Assembly (NCBI GenBank): GCA_011525915.1
Contig: WYBM01000088.1
Location: 124,001 to 188,000 of the forward strand
Source: Ardenticatenaceae bacterium
GTDB lineage: Bacteria > Chloroflexota > Anaerolineae > Promineifilales > Promineifilaceae
Direction: 5' to 3'
Length of the DNA: 64,000 nucleotides
In this document: piece after piece, positions 53,301 to 63,190 of the stretch
Numbering within the stretch: position 1 is the stretch's first letter
Layout: each line of letters begins with the position of its first letter
The notes under the pieces: generated by a model
The model's database searches: none
What the model saw: only the letters and a program-made list of their open reading frames with translations
Told to the model about the DNA's origin: nothing
Translations under genes and position numbers: made by a program

Positions 53301-55808
53301 ATGCGTTACGGACATTTCGATGATGCCAACCGCGAATACGTTATTACCCGGCCAGATACTCCCTTGCCGTGGATCAATTATCTGGGCAACCAGTCGTATT
53401 TTGGGTTGATCAGCAACACGGCCGGAGGATACTCCTTTTATAAAGATGCCCGGCTGCGGCGGCTGACACGCTACCGTTACAATAATGTACCCTTTGACTT
53501 TGGCGGCCGGTATATCTACCTGCGTGACAACCACAGCGGCCATTTCTGGTCACCCACCTGGCAGCCAACACGGCAGCCGTTGGACGCCTACACCTGTCGT
53601 CATGGCCTGGGCTACACCATCATCGCCGCCAGGCATGGCGGTATTGCCGCCCAAACGCGCACCTTTGTGCCTCTGGACCAGACGTTGGAAATATGGGAGC
53701 TAACGGTAACCAATGAGCGAGACACGGCCGTGTCCCTTTCGGCCTTCTCTTACATCGAATTTTGCCTGTGGGATGCCAACGATGACGCCACCAACTATCA
53801 GCGCAACTTCAACATTGGTCAGGTAGAAATTGAGAATGGCGTTATCTACCACAAAACCGAATACCGTGAACGCCGCAACCACTTCGCCTACTTTGCCTGT
53901 TCCACTAACCTGGCCGGGTTTGACACCCAACGTGAAGCATTCCTGGGACCCTATCGTGGTTATGAAAATCCGGTCGTTGTCGAACAAGGCCAATCCACCA
54001 ATTCGGTAGCCCATGGCTGGGCACCGATTGGTTCACACAGCATGCATCTCTCTCTCCTGCCGGGCGCGTCAGAGAAGATCATCTTCATTCTGGGTTACCA
54101 TGAAAATCCGGAAGATGAGAAATTTGACCCGCCCGGCTCCCAAACCATCAACAAACGCACGGTGACGCCCATCATCCAACAGTTCCTTAACCCCACCCAG
54201 GTGCAGGCTGCCTTTGAACAGCTAGGCACCTATTGGAATGGCCTGCTTGGCGGCTGCCAGGTGAACACGCCCAACGAACATGTCAACCGCATGGTCAATA
54301 TCTGGAACGCCTACCAGAATATGATCACGTTTAACATGTCCCGCTCCGCCTCCTTCTACGAATCCGGCATTGGCCGGGGCATGGGTTTTCGTGACTCTAA
54401 CCAGGATTTGCTGGGTTTTGTGCATATGATTCCGGAACGGGCCCGCGAACGCATTCTGGACATCGCCGCCACACAGCTGCCATCAGGCGGCGCCTATCAC
54501 CAATACCAGCCGCTCACCAAGCGCGGCAATGACGCTGTGGGCAGCAACTTTAACGACGACCCTCTATGGCTGGTGCTGGCCATAACTGCCTACGTTAAAG
54601 AAACGGCCGATACCACCATCCTTGATGAGCTGGTTCCCTATGAAAACACGCCTGGCACCGAAGAACCCCTCTATGCACATTTACAACGCTGCATCCGTTA
54701 TACGCTGGATCGCCTGGGGCCGCACAATCTGCCGCTTATTGGCCGGGCAGATTGGAATGACTGCCTCAACCTGAACACCTTCTCTGACCAGCCCGGCGAA
54801 TCATTTCAGACTACCACTAATAAAGACGGCAAGACGGCCGAATCTGTCTTCATTGCCGGGCTGTTTGTGCTGGCCGCCAAAGAGATGGCCGCCCTGGCCA
54901 GCCATAGGGGCTACGAAAAGGAGGCCGAAACTTACCGGTGGCACGCCAACAACATGACACAGACAACACTAAAACATGGTTGGGACGGCGCCTGGTTCCG
55001 CCGCGCCTATGACTTTTACAGCCAGGTCATTGGGTCACAGAGCTGTGAGGAAGGCAAAATTTTCATAGAGCCGCAGGGGATGTGTATTATGGCCGGGATT
55101 GGCCTGGAAGATGGCAAAGCCGCACAGGCATTGGCCGCCGTGGGTGAACACCTGGCCACACCACATGGCATCGTCTTGCAGCAGCCTGCCTACTCCCGCT
55201 ATTACCTGCACCTGGGCGAAATTTCTTCTTATCCGCCCGGCTACAAAGAAAACGCCGGCATCTTCTGCCACACCAATCCCTGGATTATGATTGCCGAAAC
55301 GCTGGTAGGAAACGGCACGCAAGCGCTGGATTATTACCTGCGCATTTGCCCTTCGGCACGCGAGGCGATCAGCGATCAGCACAAGTGCGAACCTTACGTC
55401 TACGCCCAAATGATTGCCGGCAAGGATGCCCCATCCCACGGCGAAGCCAAAAATTCCTGGCTAACCGGCACGGCCGCATGGAACTATGTGGCGGTGACCC
55501 AATGGATTTTAGGCATACGGCCGTCTTACAATGGCCTGATTGTGGACCCCTGTATTCCACGCGAATGGGACGGTTTTACGGCCGTGCGCCACTTCCGCAA
55601 CGCCCGTTATGAAATCACCGTGGAAAACCCGTCTCATGTCTGCCGGGGGGTGAAAACGATGTCGGTAGACGGCAACCTGGTGCCCGGCCACGTCGTTCCC
55701 CTCTTTAACGACGGTCAAACCCACCAGGTACATGTAGTACTGGGCAGCACTGCGATGCTGGGCAGCACTGCGATGCTGGGCAGCACTGCGATGCTGGGCA
55801 GCAAATGA
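53301..55808 (+). CDS. GH94 cellobiose phosphorylase-like enzyme
   Basis: Splits a beta-linked glucose disaccharide with phosphate to glucose-1-phosphate and glucose, saving ATP. The N-terminal beta-sandwich is recognisable by [21 protein letters not shown] and [17 protein letters not shown]. The (alpha/alpha)6 barrel contains [18 protein letters not shown] and ADWNDCLN (residues 483-490), which carries the general-acid Asp. The His/Thr phosphate site [10 protein letters not shown] follows near 720. There is no signal peptide, so it is cytosolic. At 835 residues it is slightly longer than cellobiose phosphorylase (~815), the excess being a C-terminal LGSTAM repeat. Cellobiose is most likely; laminaribiose or cellodextrin is possible. 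GGAGAAAC precedes the ATG. Confidence 0.9.
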   Translation: MRYGHFDDANREYVITRPDTPLPWINYLGNQSYFGLISNTAGGYSFYKDARLRRLTRYRYNNVPFDFGGRYIYLRDNHSGHFWSPTWQPTRQPLDAYTCRHGLGYTIIAARHGGIAAQTRTFVPLDQTLEIWELTVTNERDTAVSLSAFSYIEFCLWDANDDATNYQRNFNIGQVEIENGVIYHKTEYRERRNHFAYFACSTNLAGFDTQREAFLGPYRGYENPVVVEQGQSTNSVAHGWAPIGSHSMHLSLLPGASEKIIFILGYHENPEDEKFDPPGSQTINKRTVTPIIQQFLNPTQVQAAFEQLGTYWNGLLGGCQVNTPNEHVNRMVNIWNAYQNMITFNMSRSASFYESGIGRGMGFRDSNQDLLGFVHMIPERARERILDIAATQLPSGGAYHQYQPLTKRGNDAVGSNFNDDPLWLVLAITAYVKETADTTILDELVPYENTPGTEEPLYAHLQRCIRYTLDRLGPHNLPLIGRADWNDCLNLNTFSDQPGESFQTTTNKDGKTAESVFIAGLFVLAAKEMAALASHRGYEKEAETYRWHANNMTQTTLKHGWDGAWFRRAYDFYSQVIGSQSCEEGKIFIEPQGMCIMAGIGLEDGKAAQALAAVGEHLATPHGIVLQQPAYSRYYLHLGEISSYPPGYKENAGIFCHTNPWIMIAETLVGNGTQALDYYLRICPSAREAISDQHKCEPYVYAQMIAGKDAPSHGEAKNSWLTGTAAWNYVAVTQWILGIRPSYNGLIVDPCIPREWDGFTAVRHFRNARYEITVENPSHVCRGVKTMSVDGNLVPGHVVPLFNDGQTHQVHVVLGSTAMLGSTAMLGSTAMLGSK
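55740..55805 (+). repeat. 18-base tandem repeat at the 3' end of the phosphorylase gene
   Basis: Three identical copies of CTGGGCAGCACTGCGATG (Leu-Gly-Ser-Thr-Ala-Met) plus a partial fourth end directly at the stop codon. Perfect identity suggests very recent slippage expansion. Confidence 0.92.
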
Positions 55809-55817
55809 ACAAAATGG

Positions 55818-55856
55818 GCAAACCTCCCGGAGGTTTGTAACCTCCGGGAGGTTTGC
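55818..55856 (+). terminator. Strong hairpin between the phosphorylase and GH3 genes
   Basis: The 18-base arm GCAAACCTCCCGGAGGTT (55818-55835) has its perfect complement at 55839-55856 with a three-base loop. It lies nine bases after the stop and 16 before the next start, so it must either attenuate or stabilise rather than fully stop the transcript. The core resembles 47600-47647. Confidence 0.75.
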
Positions 55857-55872
55857 TAACGGAGAAGACACT

Positions 55873-58551
55873 ATGGAAGAAAAAATTAATGAACTGTTAT
55901 CCCAGTTAACCCTGGAAGAGAAAGTGACCCTGTTGGCCGGGAAGGATATGTGGACAACAATGCCCGTTGAGCGCGTAGGCATTCCCCAGATGAAGGTTAC
56001 AGACGGCCCCAACGGCGCCCGCGGCGCCGATATGGGCGGCGATGTGACCGCCGCTTGTTTCCCTGTGGGCATTGCCCTGGGTGCCACCTGGAACAGTGAC
56101 CTGCTCCATGAAGTAGGTGAAGCCCTGGCCGCTGAAGTAAAGTCAAAGGGGGCCCACATTCTGCTGGCACCCACGGTTAACATTCATCGCGGGGTGCTTA
56201 ACGGCCGTAACTTTGAGTGTTATTCCGAAGACCCCTATCTTTCTGGCCAGCTGGCCGCCGCCTATATCAAGGGGCTGCAAAGCCGCGGGGTGGGCGCCTG
56301 TGTCAAGCATTATGTGGGTAATGATTCTGAATTTGAACGCCACAGCATCAGCTCAGACATCGGCGAACGGGCGCTGCGCGAAATTTACTTACCACCCTTC
56401 CAGACGGCCGTGCAGCAGGCCCGATCCTGGACCATCATGTCTGCCTACAACAAGGTCAACGGTACCTATGTCAGCGAAAGCCCCCGCCTACTGCGAGACA
56501 TACTTAAGGAAGAATGGGGCTTCGACGGCCCCGTCATCTCTGATTGGTGGGGCAGCTACAGCCACGATGCCGCCGCCGGTGGGCTGGATTTAGAGATGCC
56601 TGGCCCGGCCCGTTTTATGGGCCCCTCCCTGGTGGAAATGGTGCAGAATGGCGAACTGGCTGAAGGGATCATTGACGACAAGGTGCGCCGCATCTTGCGC
56701 ACTATGTTCCGCACCGGTGTCTTTGACCAACCAGAGCTGCCACAAGAGGTGGCCGATGACCGGCCTGAAACCCGAGCGCTGATCCGCCGCGCCGGGGCAG
56801 AAGCCACCGTTCTCTTCAAGAACGAGAATGACATTCTGCCACTGACCAAAGACCGGATCAAGTCTATCGCCGTTATCGGCGCCAATGCCCGCTGGACACC
56901 TATCATGGGCGGCGGCAGCGCCCAGGTAGCCGCCCATTACGCCGTTTCCCATCTGGAAGGGATCAAGGCCGCCGCGGGCGAGCAGGTGGCTGTTCATTAC
57001 ACCATCGGCACCCCTACTACGTTCAAACTGCTGCCCAAACTGGACACCAGTTGGACCACCGGCTGGACGGCCGAGATTTTCACCAATTACCAGTGCCAGG
57101 GCCAGGCGGCGGCCACGCAGCCAGCACACAAAGCAGAGATCTTCCCCATGAATGACATGCCCGCCGGCATTGGCGATGCGTTCTCTATCCGTTATACCAC
57201 CACACTGACACCACTAGAAAGCGGCGACTACAGTTTTAGCCTGGTCAGCGGTGGCCTGACGCGGCTGCTGGTGAACGGCAGCCTGCTTATTGATAACTGG
57301 TCACAGCAGACAAAGAGTGAACTGTACTTTAACCAGGCCAGCAGCGAAGTACGGGCCCAGATAGCGTTAACCGCAGGCCAGGCCACCGAATTGGTAATTG
57401 AGTACAGTGCCCAGGGCGCCGGTCTGCGCGTCTGGCGCGTGGGCTGCCTGCCGCCGGTACCAGAAAACAGCATCGCCGTAGCGGCGCAGTTGGCGGCCAC
57501 CTGTGACGTGGCCGTACTTTTTGCCGGGCTGTCTGGCGAATGGGAGAGTGAGAGCTATGACCGGCCACATATGGAACTGCCCGGCGACCAGAACGCGCTG
57601 ATTGCCGCCGTAGCCGCCGCCAACCCCAACACCATCGTTGTCCTCAACACCGGTTCGCCGGTAACTATGCCGTGGTTGGCAGACGTGCCCGCTGTTTTGC
57701 AGGCATGGTACGCAGGGCAAGAAGCGGGCAATGCCCTGGCCGACGTACTTTTTGGTGCCGCCGATCCGTCAGGTCGCCTGCCGCAGACCTTCCCGGTGCG
57801 TCTGCAAGATAACCCTACCTTTATTAACTATCCAGGTGAAAATGGGCACGTTCTTTACGGCGAAGGCATTTTTGTGGGTTATCGCTACTACGACATGAAG
57901 AATGTGGCCCCTCTGTTTCCTTTTGGGCACGGACTGTCTTATACGACGTTTACCTATACCAATTTACGGTTGAACGGCACCACGTTCAAACCGGGAGATA
58001 CGGTTACTGCCAGCGTAGACGTCACAAACACCGGCCAACGGGCCGGGCAAGAGGTGGTGCAAGCCTATGTGCGCGATGTCAGGTCAAAGCTGGTACGGCC
58101 GTTCAAAGAGCTCAAGGCCTTTGCCAAAGTCAGCCTGTCGCCGGGTGAAACCCAAACGATCAACCTGACACTGGATGACGCTTCCCTGGCTTATTATGAC
58201 CCGGCCAAGCCAGGCTGGGTCGCCGAAGCAGGCGATTTTGAACTTCATGTGGGGCGTTCTGCCGAAGACATTCGCCTGACAACGTCGTTCACCTGGGCCG
58301 GCGAAACCAGCGCGCCAGACTCGCTTGACAAATCTGCCCGGCTGCACGTGGGGCTGACACTGCGTGACCTGTTGGCTGACACTATTGGCCAACAGGTACT
58401 GAACAAACATTTGAGCGGCCTGGACAGCCACCCCCAGGCGCAAATGGCCATGGATCTGACATTGGAGCAGATCGCCGGTTTTGTCCCCAACGTGATCACT
58501 CATGAAAAATTGGTCGCCATCAACGCAGACCTGGCACGGCGCGGCGGATAG
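55873..58551 (+). CDS. Cytosolic GH3 beta-glucosidase with PA14 insert
   Basis: No signal peptide. The GH3 barrel shows LTLEEKVTLLAGKDMW, VTDGPNGARG, FECYSEDPYLSGQLA and KHYVGNDSEFER. Nucleophile D224 is in VISDWWGSYSHDAAAGGLDLEMPG. The second domain is split by a PA14 domain (~390-520, TTGWTAEIFTN, SGDYSFSLVSGGLTRLLVNG) before VAVLFAGLSGEWESESYDR. A fibronectin-III-like domain follows (PFGHGLSYTTFTYTNLRL). This is the KglB/Bgl-type arrangement found in many beta-glucosidases, with PA14 limiting the pocket to short chains. An extra ~90-residue C-terminal helical piece follows. It probably hydrolyses imported gluco-oligosaccharides next to the phosphorylase. GGAG lies nine bases before the ATG. 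Confidence 0.92.
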   Translation: MEEKINELLSQLTLEEKVTLLAGKDMWTTMPVERVGIPQMKVTDGPNGARGADMGGDVTAACFPVGIALGATWNSDLLHEVGEALAAEVKSKGAHILLAPTVNIHRGVLNGRNFECYSEDPYLSGQLAAAYIKGLQSRGVGACVKHYVGNDSEFERHSISSDIGERALREIYLPPFQTAVQQARSWTIMSAYNKVNGTYVSESPRLLRDILKEEWGFDGPVISDWWGSYSHDAAAGGLDLEMPGPARFMGPSLVEMVQNGELAEGIIDDKVRRILRTMFRTGVFDQPELPQEVADDRPETRALIRRAGAEATVLFKNENDILPLTKDRIKSIAVIGANARWTPIMGGGSAQVAAHYAVSHLEGIKAAAGEQVAVHYTIGTPTTFKLLPKLDTSWTTGWTAEIFTNYQCQGQAAATQPAHKAEIFPMNDMPAGIGDAFSIRYTTTLTPLESGDYSFSLVSGGLTRLLVNGSLLIDNWSQQTKSELYFNQASSEVRAQIALTAGQATELVIEYSAQGAGLRVWRVGCLPPVPENSIAVAAQLAATCDVAVLFAGLSGEWESESYDRPHMELPGDQNALIAAVAAANPNTIVVLNTGSPVTMPWLADVPAVLQAWYAGQEAGNALADVLFGAADPSGRLPQTFPVRLQDNPTFINYPGENGHVLYGEGIFVGYRYYDMKNVAPLFPFGHGLSYTTFTYTNLRLNGTTFKPGDTVTASVDVTNTGQRAGQEVVQAYVRDVRSKLVRPFKELKAFAKVSLSPGETQTINLTLDDASLAYYDPAKPGWVAEAGDFELHVGRSAEDIRLTTSFTWAGETSAPDSLDKSARLHVGLTLRDLLADTIGQQVLNKHLSGLDSHPQAQMAMDLTLEQIAGFVPNVITHEKLVAINADLARRGG

Positions 58552-58593
58552 AGTACAAACATACTGATGGCTCATGATAAAAGGTAAAAGGTC

Positions 58594-59517
58594 ATGGATA
58601 AAAAAGTAAGGGCAGCCGGGTTTGGGCAGCCTCTGGGTTTGGTCTGGTCATGGCTGACCGGACGACGGTGGTCACAGCAAAAGTTTGTACTATTCACCCT
58701 TGCCCTGGTGGCCTGTAACACCATGAACCCATCCCCACCCCCCTCACCAACACCCACCTCAACACCGGTTCCTTCACCGACGCCACCCTGGGTGCGCCAG
58801 GGCTGGACGCTGACCTGGCAAGATGAGTTTGATGGTCCGCAGATCAACACGGATTTCTGGACACACGAAACAGGCGGTAACGGCTGGGGTAATGCAGAAT
58901 TGCAATACTATACCAACTTCCCCACCAACGCATTTATTGAAGAGGGGATGCTGGTCATCCAGGCTCTTAATGAAAATCATCGGGGGAAGTTGTATACTTC
59001 AGCCCGGTTGATCACCAGAGATAAAGTAGAAGTGATGTACGGCCGTGTGGAAGCCCGTATGCGGCTCCCCTATGGCCAGGGCATCTGGCCTGCTTTCTGG
59101 ATGCTGGGCGCCAACATAAGCGACACAGGCTGGCCCCATAATGGCGAAATTGACATCATGGAGATGATTGGCAGCGAACCAAACGTGGTGCATGGCACCG
59201 TGCATGGTCCTGGCTATGCCGGGGCAGACGGCATTGGCCGACCTTACGCCCTGCCCAGCACTGCCCGGTTTGCCGACGACTTTCACGTCTTTGCCATCGA
59301 ATGGGAACCCGAAGAAATTCGCTGGTATGTTGATGACGTGCTCTATCACACTCTGACCACGGCAGACGTACCTGGCGACTGGGTCTATGACCATCCTTTT
59401 TTCCTGTTGTTAAACCTGGCCGTAGGCGGCCGCTGGCCGGGCTACCCTGATGACACCACAGAATTTCCGCAGCGTTTGGTGGTAGATTATGTGCGCGTTT
59501 ATGTCCGCAATCCCTAG
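58594..59517 (+). CDS. GH16 endo-beta-1,3-glucanase (laminarinase-like) lipoprotein
   Basis: The catalytic signature is E185-I-D187-I-M-E190 (nucleophile, helper Asp, acid/base), within WPHNGEIDIMEMIGS. WTLTWQDEFDGPQINTDFW opens the domain, and YGRVEARMRLPYGQGIWPAFWML is typical of bacterial laminarinases. An N-terminal segment with FVLFTLALVAC supplies a lipobox (Cys ~41), unusually far in because of a basic 30-residue leader. A TP-rich linker follows to ~65. It should cut beta-1,3 or mixed-linkage glucan outside the cell and feed the transporter upstream. AAAAGGTC precedes the ATG. Confidence 0.93.
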   Translation: MDKKVRAAGFGQPLGLVWSWLTGRRWSQQKFVLFTLALVACNTMNPSPPPSPTPTSTPVPSPTPPWVRQGWTLTWQDEFDGPQINTDFWTHETGGNGWGNAELQYYTNFPTNAFIEEGMLVIQALNENHRGKLYTSARLITRDKVEVMYGRVEARMRLPYGQGIWPAFWMLGANISDTGWPHNGEIDIMEMIGSEPNVVHGTVHGPGYAGADGIGRPYALPSTARFADDFHVFAIEWEPEEIRWYVDDVLYHTLTTADVPGDWVYDHPFFLLLNLAVGGRWPGYPDDTTEFPQRLVVDYVRVYVRNP

Positions 59518-59591
59518 TATCAGTTTTCAGTCATCAGTGTACAGTTTTCAGTACTAGCCTGCCTCTGGAAATAGTCCACTGAAAAGTTGAG
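59517..59591 (+). repeat. Left copy of a ~75-bp element flanking the GH20 gene
   Basis: It contains CAGTTTTCAGT twice and TCTGGAAATAGTC. Read on the plus strand it is about 80-85% identical, by eye, to the minus strand of 61530-61605. The two copies flank the GH20 gene in inverted orientation. Confidence 0.75.
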
Positions 59592-59599
59592 TCCATACT

Positions 59600-61489
59600 A
59601 TGAAGACACCAGACCTGATCTTTCTCCCTCAGCCCCAAGAGATCACCTTCACAGGTGACGTGTTTGCCTTACCGGAGGGCGGCCTGATTGCCCTGAACGG
59701 GCCAGATATACCGGCATTATGGTTCACGGCCGTCTGGCTGCAAGATGCCCTATTGGAAAATGCCCAGGTAGATTATGAACTGGTGGGCGGCACGGCCGTG
59801 CCCTCTGCAGACGTGATCGTGCAGCTAAACGTCATTCCTGGCAGCGTGCGCCACGAGCAGGGATATGAGCTGACCATTGGGGAGGGGCGCATAGACGCCG
59901 TGGCCAACACACCCGCCGGGCTGTTTTACGCCGTGCAAACGCTCACCCAACTGCTGGAACAGGTAGGCGCCGGGCGTGAGCTACCCACCCTGCGCGGCCG
60001 TGACTGGCCAGACTTCCCCCAGCGCGGCCTTATGCTGGACATCAGCCGTGACAAAGTGCCCACCATGGACACCTTGTTTGACCTGGTGGACATGCTGGCC
60101 AGCTGGAAGATCAACCAGTTCCAGCTTTATACTGAACACACCTTTGCGTACCGCAAACACCCTCTGGTCTGGCAAGAAGCATCACCGTTAACGGCCGAAG
60201 AGATTATCACCCTGGACGCTTACTGTCACGACCGCTTTATCGAACTCGTACCCAACCAGAACACCTTTGGCCATATGCACCGCTGGTTGACACACCCGGC
60301 CTACGCCCACCTGGCCGAAAAAATTGATGGCGCCCAAACACCGTGGGGTTTCTACAATCCGGAACCCTTTTCCCTCTCCCCAGCCGTACCGGGCAGCATC
60401 GACCTGGTGCGTGATTTACTCGATGAGCTGCTGCCAAACTTCCACAGTCGCCAGATCAATGTAGGCTGTGATGAGACCTATGACATAGGGCAGGGTTTGA
60501 GCCAGGCCCTGGTCGAGGAAAAGGGTAAAGGACCTGTTTACCTGGATCACCTGCTAAAGATCTATCGGGAGGTGAAGGCACGTGGCTGCATCATGCAGTT
60601 TTGGGGTGACATCATCATGGCGCATCCTGAGCTGGTAAAAGAGCTGCCACGTGACATCATTGCGTTGGAATGGGGCTATGAAGCCGGGCATCCGTTTGCC
60701 GAACACGGCCGTCTCTTTGCGGAGTCCGGCGTGCCTTTTTACGTCTGTCCGGGCACATCCAGTTGGAACACCATTGCCGGGCGTACCAACAATGCGCTTG
60801 GCAACTTAAAAAACGCGGCCGAAAATGGGTTAACCCATGGTGCTGTGGGCTTTTTGAACACCGATTGGGGCGACAACGGCCACTGGCAGCCGCTGCCTGT
60901 GAGCTTTTTGGGGTATGCTGTAGGTGCGGCCGTTGCCTGGGCCACGAAAGCCAACCAGGCGCTGGATGTACCCGCGGTCCTTAACCGTTACGCTTTTCGT
61001 GACACGGCCAACGTGATGGGTGGATTGGCCTATGATCTGGGCAATATCTACGAAATCACCCAGATCCCCAGCTTTAACGGCACACCCTATTTTTATGGCC
61101 TGATTTATGATCTGGCACAGATGATCAACGCCGATGAGCCGCCGGGGGACTCCTCTGAACGCATGGCGAATTTACAGAAGGCGATCACGGCCGTAGACAA
61201 AATTATGGCCCGCCTGCCTCAGGCTAACATTCAGCGCGATGACGCCGTGTTATTGCAGCGAGAATTTATCTGGGCCGCAGACATGGTGCGGCATGGCTGC
61301 CGCCGCCTGCTTTGGGCCATTGGCCGGGCGCATGGAGACGAAGATGTAGATTTGCGCGCCACCCTGGCGGCAGAGGCCGAACGGCTTATTGCCGAATATG
61401 AGCGGGTGTGGCACGGCCGTAACCGCCCTGGAGGTTTTAAGGAAAGCGTCGCTCGTATGCACCATATGGCGGCTGCTTATGATGCCTAA
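59600..61489 (+). CDS. GH20 beta-N-acetylhexosaminidase-like enzyme
   Basis: The GH20b-like N-terminal domain (~5-125) ends with GLFYAVQTLTQLLEQ. The barrel begins DWPDFPQRGLMLDISRDKVP and has NQFQLYTEHTFAY, LVPNQNTFGHMHRW and the catalytic D291-E292 pair in NVGCDETYDIG. Later FWGDIIMAHPELV and ALEWGYEAGHPF complete the pocket. The family removes terminal GlcNAc or GalNAc using a substrate-assisted mechanism. There is no signal peptide, so substrates must be imported. It differs in specificity from the beta-glucan enzymes around it, and inverted repeat copies flank the gene, so it may be an inserted cassette. A chito-oligosaccharide or host-glycan substrate is possible. Confidence 0.87.
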   Translation: MKTPDLIFLPQPQEITFTGDVFALPEGGLIALNGPDIPALWFTAVWLQDALLENAQVDYELVGGTAVPSADVIVQLNVIPGSVRHEQGYELTIGEGRIDAVANTPAGLFYAVQTLTQLLEQVGAGRELPTLRGRDWPDFPQRGLMLDISRDKVPTMDTLFDLVDMLASWKINQFQLYTEHTFAYRKHPLVWQEASPLTAEEIITLDAYCHDRFIELVPNQNTFGHMHRWLTHPAYAHLAEKIDGAQTPWGFYNPEPFSLSPAVPGSIDLVRDLLDELLPNFHSRQINVGCDETYDIGQGLSQALVEEKGKGPVYLDHLLKIYREVKARGCIMQFWGDIIMAHPELVKELPRDIIALEWGYEAGHPFAEHGRLFAESGVPFYVCPGTSSWNTIAGRTNNALGNLKNAAENGLTHGAVGFLNTDWGDNGHWQPLPVSFLGYAVGAAVAWATKANQALDVPAVLNRYAFRDTANVMGGLAYDLGNIYEITQIPSFNGTPYFYGLIYDLAQMINADEPPGDSSERMANLQKAITAVDKIMARLPQANIQRDDAVLLQREFIWAADMVRHGCRRLLWAIGRAHGDEDVDLRATLAAEAERLIAEYERVWHGRNRPGGFKESVARMHHMAAAYDA

Positions 61490-61529
61490 TGTCCGGCCAA
61501 ATCTCTTAGTACCAGTAATCAGAAGTCCG

Positions 61530-61605
61530 TCATCAGTTTTCATCAGACTATTTCCAGAGATAGGTCAGCACTGAAAACTGTGCACTGATTACTGAAAACT
61601 AATAC
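61530..61605 (-). repeat. Right copy of the ~75-bp element flanking the GH20 gene
   Basis: Its reverse complement aligns along its whole length with 59517-59591, including CAGTTTTCAGT and CTCTGGAAATAGTC. The rest of the 256-base gap (61490-61745) holds a further CAGTAATCAG near 61513 and otherwise nothing I can name. Confidence 0.75.
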
Positions 61606-61745
61606 TAATGATAGCACTTTTTGGGAGGGATGTCTTAATGCATATGCCAACAGACCTGTTAGAATACCGGCATGGCTTTAAGATTAACCCCACCTTATGC
61701 CCTTATAACAGGTTTATCAGACCTAACATAACATAGGAAAAGCAA

Positions 61746-63101
61746 ATGACAACAATTCACTTTCCAGAAGATTTTGTCTGGGGCACGGCCACTTCGTCTT
61801 ATCAGATCGAAGGCGCCTGGAATGAGGATGGCAAAGGGGAATCCATTTGGGATCGATTTGCACATACCCCCGGTAAAATTGAAGATAACAGCACCGGTGA
61901 TGTGATCTGTGATCATTACCATCGCTGGCCAGATGATATACAGTTGATGCAGTCGCTCAATGTGCAGGCTTATCGCTTTTCTATTGCCTGGCCGCGCATC
62001 TTACCCCAGGGCATGGGCAAGGTGAACCCCAAAGGATTAGATTTTTACAGCCGCCTGGTTGATGGTCTATTAGAAGCCAACATAACGCCGTTTGCCACGT
62101 TGTACCATTGGGACCTGCCTCAGGCTTTGCAAGACAAGGGCGGGTGGCCTGAACGCTTCATTGTAGATGCTTTTACCGAGTATACAGATGTGGTAACACG
62201 CCATCTGGGAGACCGGGTACGGCATTGGACAACCCACAATGAACCCTGGGTCATTGCCTTTGTTGGCCACCAAATGGGCGAGCATGCGCCAGGCTGGCAA
62301 GACTATGTGGCCGCGCTGCGGGCCGCACACCATTTATTACTGTCACACGGCCGTGCGGTGCCCATCATTCGGGCCAACAGTCCAGGGGCAGAAGTGGGTA
62401 TGGTACTGAACCTGACACAAACGTACCCCGCCTCGCCCAGCCCAGCCGATTATCAGGCGGCACGCTGGGTAGATGGTTGGATTAACCGCTGGTTTTTGGA
62501 TCCGTTGTATGGCCGTCATTACCCCGCCGACATGGTCGCTGCCTTCAGTGAGTATCTGCCTCATGGCCTGGATTTTGTCCAGGCCGATGATTTCGCTGCA
62601 GTAACCGTCCCCACTGACTATCTAGGCGTCAACTATTACACACGGTCCATTGCCCGCGACCAAAATGCCCCAGACAATCACCCTCAGGTCATTGATCCTT
62701 CTACAAATGAACATACTGAAATGGGCTGGGAGGTCTATGCCGACGGCTTATTTGAGCTGCTGACACGGCTGCACACTGACTACCGCACACCCAAGATCTA
62801 TATTACGGAAAATGGCGCCAGCTACAGCGATGGACCCAATGGGGACGGCCGTGTGTCTGACACCCGCCGCCTGAATTACCTGCGTGATCATCTTATGGCC
62901 AGTCATCGGGCCATTGAGAATGGTGTACCCCTGGCCGGATATTTCACCTGGTCATTTATGGATAACTTTGAATGGGCCAAAGGGATCTCGCAGCGATTTG
63001 GCATGGTGTGGGTAGACTTTGAAACCCTACAGCGCATCCCAAAAGACAGCGCCTGGTGGTATAAGAAAGTGATTGCTCATAACGCTATTACGACTCCCTG
63101 A
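61746..63101 (+). CDS. bgl: GH1 beta-glucosidase
   Basis: A retaining beta-glucosidase of normal GH1 length (451 residues), cytosolic. The N-terminal signature is FVWGTATSSYQIEGAW. The acid/base E166 is in THNEPWVIAF, and the nucleophile E355 is in YITENGAS. The aglycone-site FTWSFMDNFEWAKG completes the set. It hydrolyses cellobiose and other beta-glucosides to glucose. It comes after the GH20 gene and before a second solute-binding-like gene. AGGAAAAG lies five bases upstream of the ATG. Confidence 0.95.
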   Translation: MTTIHFPEDFVWGTATSSYQIEGAWNEDGKGESIWDRFAHTPGKIEDNSTGDVICDHYHRWPDDIQLMQSLNVQAYRFSIAWPRILPQGMGKVNPKGLDFYSRLVDGLLEANITPFATLYHWDLPQALQDKGGWPERFIVDAFTEYTDVVTRHLGDRVRHWTTHNEPWVIAFVGHQMGEHAPGWQDYVAALRAAHHLLLSHGRAVPIIRANSPGAEVGMVLNLTQTYPASPSPADYQAARWVDGWINRWFLDPLYGRHYPADMVAAFSEYLPHGLDFVQADDFAAVTVPTDYLGVNYYTRSIARDQNAPDNHPQVIDPSTNEHTEMGWEVYADGLFELLTRLHTDYRTPKIYITENGASYSDGPNGDGRVSDTRRLNYLRDHLMASHRAIENGVPLAGYFTWSFMDNFEWAKGISQRFGMVWVDFETLQRIPKDSAWWYKKVIAHNAITTP

Positions 63102-63190
63102 TCATGGTGGCACGCTCGTTTATTGGCTGAGAGCAAGGCTGTTTGGAGAGATCGTATTGGTTTAGACATGTTTCTCTGTAAAGGTAAAAA

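Noticed and set aside
55740-55805. CRISPR-like array
   Set aside because: The 18-base units are directly adjacent with no spacers and stay in frame with the phosphorylase.
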